From Cyathus striatus (Eukaryota; Basidiomycota; Agaricomycetes; Agaricales; Nidulariaceae): a DNA stretch of 64,000 nt. Positions within the stretch are counted from its first letter, which is position 1. Each line of letters begins with the position of its first letter. The DNA is taken from assembly GCA_025738555.1 (NCBI GenBank), contig JAOVFP010000003.1, positions 3,348,001 to 3,412,000 on the forward strand, written 5' to 3'. The notes under the pieces were generated by a model. The model did no database searches. It was not told the DNA's origin and worked only from the letters and a program-made list of their open reading frames with translations. The position numbers and the translations under genes are program-made. Of the stretch, positions 57,414-64,000 are shown piece by piece.

Positions 57414-58092
57414 CAGTATACAACCATCAAACGTGACAGAAAAAACATGATGTCGTCATAACTCTTTATTCCCTGTCCCAATTTTTACAAAAGCTGTACG
57501 AGGAGATAGCGTAGTACTTCATGAATGTCACTGTGAAATATGTAATGCATTGGATGAAGGGAAGGTGGTCAAATATGCAAAATAGTGGATGGGAATGAAT
57601 TTTGATCAGCACCACATGGCGTGACAGTCAATTGTTTATTACGAAACCATTCAAAATTAGTAGTGCCGAAGTCCCGGATCAGTTTATAAATAAAGTTTTA
57701 ATGTCTTGCAAGATGGTGAATACCACACAATCTGTAATCCTATAAAGATATGACACACACACAGGTCAATAAAAATAATAGAAAATGTAGATTAGTGCTT
57801 GTCCTCAACAACTATATACTTTAAGAGTGATTATTCCCAATTTTTTATAGCAATACAAGCCACAGAATTTTTGAAATTCACTAAATTATCCAAACCCCCC
57901 ATTTTGTTTTGCATATAGTCCATCAGAATGTGAATATTTTGAATAGCTAATTTATGGAACGTTTTTACAGTATGCTATTTCTTACTATTCAAAAAGAATT
58001 GGTGTAATAGGTGTAGATTAGGGATCAGGAGAAGCAAAATGTGAAAGATTGTCACGCGATGTGATGGTGTCACGTTTGATGGTTGTATACTG
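57414..58092. mobile_element. 679-bp Tc1/mariner-like non-autonomous element
   Basis: Perfect 24-bp inverted ends starting CAGTATACAACCATCAAACG, flanked by TA on both sides (57412-57413, 58093-58094). Unit 1 has the unoccupied site GTCTGGTATAGCGAACC at 17416-17432. No transposase frame, so it needs a helper. Confidence 0.92.
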
Positions 58093-58769
58093 TAGCGAAC
58101 CGTACATACATAATCAGCTGCATTACGTGGCCATATGACAAATGATATCGAACGAACCCAACTGCCGAGCGGCAGTGATTAGTGCTTCGAAGACAATTGC
58201 GTTTTTCTCTATGAAGAATGTGGTTCCCATGAGGCGTGGAATTCTAGGAAAGCGTGGAGGCCAAGTGGAAACAAATAGAAAGGAGAAAAGTAGTGCAATA
58301 ATAAACACCACTGATTGGATCAGATATCGAAGCAATGAATGGCGGAGGCAGTGAACGGGTCATTCATTCATTCGGCTTAACTCGGAAGGGAAAGGGAGTC
58401 AAAGATAAATGCCTACAGTGGGACTATCTGATACAGTCCTACGAGGCTATAAGGCTAATAATAGGCTATGACATTGAGTGGTATTCTGCGACATTTCTAA
58501 CCCAGCGTTGACTCAGCGACCCTTTGAATCGCATACAAGATGTTGGATATGTATTAAGTCTACTACATGAAATGCAATACTTCATGGCGAGTGGCCGCAC
58601 CAGTTAGCATTAGGTCTCCTGTTATAATTACATGCTACCTGTTATACACGGTCACTGGTCTCTACGCTTTAAAAATCTTATGAATATAGCATCCGAATCT
58701 CCTCAGCGACATCTTTCAGCCGGATAAAATTTGATATTGGATTAAAAGATTTGTAATACATAATGGAAT

Positions 58770-59880
58770 ACACCGCCATCGTGCTCTCGGGTCGAAAGTT
58801 TTCCCGGTGCCCAGTGAAGGGATCGCATCTGGTCGAGGGGAAGTGGGTTGTTAGCCACTGCTTACATTTTGCTTCGGGGTATACGTGTCGGATTCGGAAT
58901 AGATAGGCCTCGAAGCAGTCGTCGAAGTTGATGTATTCGGCGACGAAGACGAGAACGTTGTCTGTAACCCTGGTGCTTACCACTCTTGCTCCGCCGCAAA
59001 GTTCCTAACAACCTTCAGCAGATCATGGGGGGAAATAGGCGGATAACTAGCCTCATCCTCCTTCTTCAGCTCATGCGCCTTCAACGTCGCATCTACCCCT
59101 GATCCAGGAGCCTGAGGAACATCTCGTAAACCTCACTTAGCATTCTCCATAGGCCCCATACAGGTTACTACCACCGTGCAACTTCGACTCAACAGTACCC
59201 TTGCGCAACTTTCATTGTAGAAATAAGGCATCCGAATCAGCCTTTCGTAGTAGTGCGCGAAGCGAGGCTTCCTGGTCAAGTGATACCCTACATAGCTGAA
59301 GCAATGGCACCATCAGGCACCATCGTACTGTCGAGTTGAAGTTTCCCGGAGCCAGGTGGAGAGACCGTGTTCAGCTGAGGGGATGTATGTGGTCAGTCAC
59401 TACTTACAGTTAGATGAGGTGCATAGGCAAAAGTAATAGAGGGGACGCACGGAATACTCTGCGCCTGCGCTGCCGTTGGCCGTTCTTTCGAGTCGGGATT
59501 CTCCTCAGGCTGAAAGAAGGACGTCAGCATGCTATTACAAGAACATTCTAGGAAGAGAGAAAGTGTGATCTATCTCTGCGCACCAAAACACCCACCTTCA
59601 ACACCAACATTCTCCCAATACCTCTCATGGAAACTCAATCTTCGCAGACGTCATCTCCTGAAACAGCACCTTCGTATCCTCCTACTGGAAAGGCGAATAT
59701 CCATAAAGTAGCGATAATTCTAACCCAATATGATCAACACATGCAGCACAACACGAAAGGAAGAGACACACCCAGTACTTCACAAATCCACTGCACTTGT
59801 CATGCCCCATGTTCTTCAATTCATCACGTGAATGTACCCAAAGCTTCGAGCCAGTGAGATGAGCTGCTCTTCAAGTTCAT
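58770..59880 (-). pseudogene. Relic of the unrecognised gene family, unit 2
   Basis: Twin of 18090-19204, ATG position at 59880. Shares the VFVAEYINFDDCFEAYLFRI block (about 58960-58890) and the same in-frame breaks, so the gene was already dead before the tandem duplication. Confidence 0.45.
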
Positions 59881-59957
59881 GTCAAGTTCCGAATGCGAAT
59901 GAAGATGCCTAGAACTACAGATCCAATGCACAACACAAGCATCGCGGCGTGAGCCGC

Positions 59958-59972
59958 GTGACATAATGTCAC
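59958..59972. promoter_or_regulatory. Conserved palindrome GTGACATAATGTCAC (relic copy 5)
   Basis: Arms intact, centre A; 78 bp upstream of the ATG at 59880. Confidence 0.5.
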
Positions 59973-60023
59973 ACTATATTCGATCTCCGAAAGCACGAGG
60001 CACTAAGCGCTCAAGTGCTCAAC

Positions 60024-61062
60024 CCCAGTCAAAAGTCGGTCTAGGGATTTCAAGCGGTATCCAGTGAGATCGAAGACCAGATATCGCTCGATATCCCACG
60101 AAAATCTGGAATATAACGATTTTTTACGAGTGACATCTAAGCACGTCGAGTCTAGTCCAGTGCCAAGAATAAGTCTCATTTGCCGAGATGCTAATTTAAT
60201 GGCAGGTATAGCAACATCTAGTGCTAACATAGCGGAAGTCTAGTTATATCTTGGGTTGTTGAAGCACTTCCATTGCACTTCCTGTGGATTTGTAGATATC
60301 AGAAAAGCATATATTGGAATTTATATAGGCACATATATTTCTAACTACTAGTCTAATACTACCTACTTTACCAACGAAGTCTAGCAGCTTGTACTGTCTT
60401 GCTGTGCGCGAGCTGGCTAGTAACGACTTCACATAGTTAGCGATAGTTTGGTGACGATCAATTGAATACATACCAAACTCGATGCAAACCCATGATCCTA
60501 ACCTCTGAGATGGAACGTCTATGTGAGTTTGAAGAAAGCTGAGTGCCGATGTGAGGAAGTGGCGGCGCGTGACGAGAGAAACCACAGGCCGTGCCGCCGC
60601 CACGGTAACCTGTAACTACCAACTGGTTAGCTCTACGTTGTGCGATGACACAATAAAACGGAGAAGGAAACGCGTACCTTTGAAGTTACATAGACCTGTA
60701 GCCTCTCTCATGGACAAATGAAGTAGGGGAGGGCTGGAAAAGAGAAGTACGAGAAGCTGGGGGTAGGGAAAGAAAAGGGTCTGCCGTACGTTGTGTGTAA
60801 GTGCAACAATTATATGTAAATGATGGAGAAGGGAAATGAACGCCTTCTAGCAAAGTTTTCATTCTCACAATGTCATTTTGCCTAGAAATCCCTCGATACG
60901 CTCAGATTTGTCTTAGCGAAGTGTCTCATAGTTTTGCATATGTAAGGCCGCCAAGAACTTATTTTGTGACTTGGCTATTTTTACTCGATGTCCCTCGATA
61001 AAGTCGAGAGGCTCTATCTCACTCGATTCGGCTCAACAGCCCTAGACTGATTTTTGACTGGG
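60024..61062. mobile_element. 1039-bp DNA transposon with CCCAGTCAAAA ends
   Basis: Ends CCCAGTCAAAAGTCGGTCTA and, reversed, CCCAGTCAAAAATCAGTCTA (21 of 23 identical). Flanked by GCTCAAC at 60017-60023 and 61063-61069. Unit 1 shows the empty site AGTGCTCAACGTTCAACC near 19330. A 7-bp (or 5-bp, if the outer C and G belong to the ends) target duplication leaves the superfamily open; hAT-like is possible. Confidence 0.88.
60244..60603 (-). CDS. Hypothetical 119-aa protein inside the 1039-bp element
   Basis: Open minus-strand frame (MAAARPVVSLVTRRHFLTSA...) filling much of the element interior. It has no transposase motif. It may be captured host sequence, a decayed transposase exon or chance. 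A TACCT/AG-like boundary upstream hints at splicing. Confidence 0.3.
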   Translation of the reverse strand: MAAARPVVSLVTRRHFLTSALSFLQTHIDVPSQRLGSWVCIEFGMYSIDRHQTIANYVKSLLASSRTARQYKLLDFVGKVGSIRLVVRNICAYINSNICFSDIYKSTGSAMEVLQQPKI

Positions 61063-61476
61063 GCTCAACGTTCAACCAGTGCCAGTGCCAACTTGCACCA
61101 GCCATTTGGAGTAGCCTGTGTCGACTGTCAAGTACTTAGTAATAGCTTATAAGTGACTGTAATTTCAAATATGTAAGGGTTATTCTCTAGTAATTATTGA
61201 GGAGTTCTTACACTTGTACTATGCTTCAAGTTGTACTACTTTTGCGATCGTAGGACCGTACTTTACACCAATATAGGTACAGTCTGATAATATTATGGAT
61301 ATGGTTCATCCGTAACAGAACTAAGTATAAAATTTCAAGCGTTTGGCGGTCGTAGCATCGGGGTGTAGTGATTTTTCCTATATTAGCATAATTATCTTGT
61401 ATTTATCAGGAGCTTAGAATACGAAGACAGCTTGTAGCAGCATGTCAATGAGAGCATTTAAAAAGAAGATTGCTAA

Positions 61477-63102
61477 TTATGTGAAGCGTATGTTTGTCAA
61501 TGCGACAGAAATGGAACCTCCATAGGCCTTTGAGCCCTCCTCTCGAGCATGAAGTACAACTCGACATGCCAAAATCGAGTGCATTTGTTGTCCTAGTCTA
61601 TTTGATTTAACCCAGAGAGTTTAGCACTCCATATATCCATACGTAAATGCTGTAGTACATACATGAGTAAGACAGTGGAGTAGTCATGCTATGCATGGTA
61701 CAGAACTCGTTTCGTTAGTGTCTGTAGCTAATAAAATCACTAACTTACATTCAACTCTGTAAGTATAATTATGTTCGCTAACGTTGTAACTATTAATCAG
61801 ATTTAGCACAATGGTAGCGTGATAGCTTTATAATAGACAGAGCAGTACCAAAGAGATAGAAATAATAAATCAAACCTATTAAAGTTAGTAACAACAATCC
61901 TTGTGGTAAATATGAAGTACGCTAACCATCATGTAGCACCACCTGAGCCAGGTTCGAATAATACCCAAGTCGGACTGTAAAGTTATAAATCAGATCTAAG
62001 TTATTTAATACAGAGCATATCCATTTATTCGACATACACGATTGGTATGCAGGTGTCATAAGTAATACCATGTTCACTGATTCCGTGTCCATTTGTCATT
62101 TAAGTATAAGTCGTTTGTAGAATGTGGTTACTAACCGGTATCATAAGCGAGAATAAGACTCCAATCAATTATAATTAAATAATAGCTTCCTTTAGAGACC
62201 AAGCAGCCCTGTAGAATGGTGTCTTGCAGATCGACTTTGTACTGATTGTTAGGTATTACCGACACCAGCGCCATAAAGCATGGACTTACATCATGCTGTC
62301 ACCACATTAAAGATACACGCTAGCAATATATGGGCACCAAGTACCCCTATGTAAATTAGGGCTAGCAGGATTCCAAGCTTCTTCTGACCACCACAGACAG
62401 CCCACGTTCGAAGGGAAAGAATGGCTGCCAAATATAGAAGCGGATGGTTAATCTCTATAAAATATTTCCCTAATCGCACATACCTTCCGCTATGAATATC
62501 CAAGTTGACAGGACTGCCAATAAATAAAGGGGAAGCAAATTGAATAATCATCTACATCGCTATCCAACTTACAAGCAGTGGTCGTATATAACATTTTGCA
62601 TTTTTCAGCAGAGGTGCGAGGTAAGAATTGTACTAGTAAATAGCATCAATTATACGACAAGAATTGCATAAAACAACTGAAGACGTACGCGCAAGACTTA
62701 TTGTGGCAGCGAAGAAAGGGATATATCGTGTGAATATGAATAATATCTTTATGATGTTCCAATTGCTTTTCCAAATAAAATTTACTTCGAGGTCGAATGT
62801 CAGGAGGTACTCGTAGACCTGGTGAATGAACAAGTTAATAACGCCGTTTTATTTTCATCTGGAGACGGTATTAATTGTAGACACTTACCAGAAACGTTAA
62901 TGTGGCAGCTGCAACATTTTTTAGAACCATCCGAATTCGAGACATTTATCAGTGATATAGGAAGCACACCTCGAACATACTGTACAACGAAACGTAAACA
63001 GGATTCGTAGTAAATGATAATAGCACATACATTTACAATTTGCATATGCTCTAGAGCTATCGCAGCTGTTTCGAGCGTCGCTGAAGGTAGAACTGATATC
63101 AT
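61477..63102 (-). pseudogene. DUF6533-type gene B', uninterrupted but with a nonsense codon
   Basis: Start block at 63102 (MISVLPSATLETAAIALEHM), VYEYLLTFDLEVNFIWKSNW near 62815-62755, LSLRTWAVCGGQKKLGILLA near 62410-62350, VVLRDG-like exon near 61920, end block ILACRVVLHAREEG, stop at 61477. TGA at 62291-62293 replaces CGA of gene B, just before a GTAAGT donor, a CpG-type change. The acceptor of exon 2 (ATAG in the 3.1-kb gene) reads ATAA near 62951. It is probably not expressed as a full protein, but it supplies the reference for the giant insert's borders. Confidence 0.68.
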
Positions 63103-64000
63103 GGATGAGTGCACTATGAACAATATGTCAATATTCTCGCCCCTATATGTAAAAGTAACAATGCTATTAACAGATTTTCCATCATGATCATGATATCCGA
63201 GAAGTCGGAATGTCACGTCCAACTAACTATTGTCATGCTATGTAAAGTTCAATCCTTCGAGCCCGAAGCACCTTGAGCAGAAGGGAGTTAGTACATTACC
63301 CAGTCACGGCCACTAGCGAGTAGTAAACTAGTCGATAGTCAATCTCTATACTATTACAAACTTGAATAAAGTGCTCACCTGTGCCGGTATTTATAAATTT
63401 ACATGTATTTATGGTTATACTCTTTTTGAGGTGCATATACTGAAACGCGCATACTTAATCAGCAGCATTACCTAGCCTGAAAATAAAAGCACGGCAGTCA
63501 CATGGATAACGCACTTAGATCAAGCCAACTACTTACGTTGAGATGATCATTGATAACATGAACAGATGATATCGAAGCACTAATTCGCAGATTGCCCGGA
63601 AAGCGTGGAAACTGCTAGATATCGAATCAACGAGACAGCCCTTTCTCGTGCACATCGTATTAGATCTGCTTCTTGACTCCAGAATTTGCCTGTAGGGAAA
63701 TTCTATTTATATAATTATTGCTGGAAATTATTTGGGCTCGGACCGGTAAGCTTCCTCAACATATAACTTCTCCGAGTCAATAGATAGAATCGGAGAGGAG
63801 CACTTCGAGTACACCAAGGTTTAGCATGAGAGGTATTTCATGATTTCCGCTGGACAAACGCTCCTATTTATCTGAATGTGGGACACTCAAATTATTCGTT
63901 TCAAACCCCAGCCTACTACAGTTCAGATGTGAAATCTTATGAATGACTCCTTTCGCGAAGGTTTCTACATCAGCAAGTCAGTCGAAAACTGCTAATTATT
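63103..64000. other. Flank of gene B' and start of a third unit
   Basis: Matches 54573-55466. The last bases, AAAACTGCTAATTATT, equal the 3' edge of a further gene A, so the array runs on beyond the window. Confidence 0.7.

Larger units (their letters stand above)
55440..63990. repeat. Tandem duplication unit 2
   Basis: Gene A', relic gene, gene B' and flank, in the same order as unit 1. It begins and ends with CAGCAAGTCAGTCGAAAACT GCTAATTATT (55437 and 63971), so units join head to tail. Confidence 0.88.

Overview
The window reads as nuclear DNA of a basidiomycete fungus, most likely an agaricomycete. Real exons are split by many short GT..AG introns (41-75 nt). The recognisable families are typical of that group: DUF6533-type seven-helix membrane proteins, AIM9/Fmp29-like APH-fold kinase-like proteins, a chromodomain Ty3 retrotransposon, GCM/WRKY-finger Mutator-like transposases and SPT5-like NGN/KOW proteins. 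No rRNA gene, intact tRNA gene or CRISPR array is visible. Much of the window is repeats, duplications and decayed genes.

Layout. 0.8-3.0 kb: an apparently intact ten-exon gene for a protein with six identically spaced U1-like C2H2 fingers. 3.1-4.8 kb: a first DUF6533-type gene. 5.3-7.4, 9.7-10.4, 13.4-14.6, 18.1-19.2 and 58.8-59.9 kb: decayed members of an unrecognised minus-strand gene family; five of them keep a palindrome, GTGACATNATGTCAC, about 70-90 bp upstream of a conserved ATG. 7.7-13.2 kb: two divergent AIM9-like genes in an inverted duplication; the minus copy is open, the plus copy has lost one A in an A run.

15.5-64 kb is a tandem array of a roughly 6.8-kb unit. Each unit holds two DUF6533-type genes (A and B) and one relic gene, and a further unit begins at the right edge. 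The second unit carries two clean DNA-transposon insertions, for which the first unit gives the empty sites. In the first unit gene B is cut in two: its 3' half ends at 20180 and its 5' half resumes at 53085. The 32.9 kb between them is bounded by imperfect inverted repeats and AACTCGA-rich subterminal repeats, and I read it as one giant, now decayed, composite mobile element. It carries a large minus-strand gene (GCM-like finger, Mutator-like transposase, ubiquitin-protease-like domain, PHD finger and a C-terminal module), an SPT5-like gene and a short gene with a GDxVMVFY motif. Later arrivals nested in it are LINE fragments, a wholly palindromic TA-flanked element, a chromovirus inserted in that palindrome, tandem tRNA-like repeats and an element with about 220-bp inverted repeats.

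How it fits together: the cellular content is modest (finger protein, kinase-like pair, membrane-protein array). The rest records duplication followed by layered insertion. Sister copies allow several insertion sites and target duplications to be read directly. All base differences between the two chromovirus LTRs are CpG transitions, pointing to methylation-driven decay.
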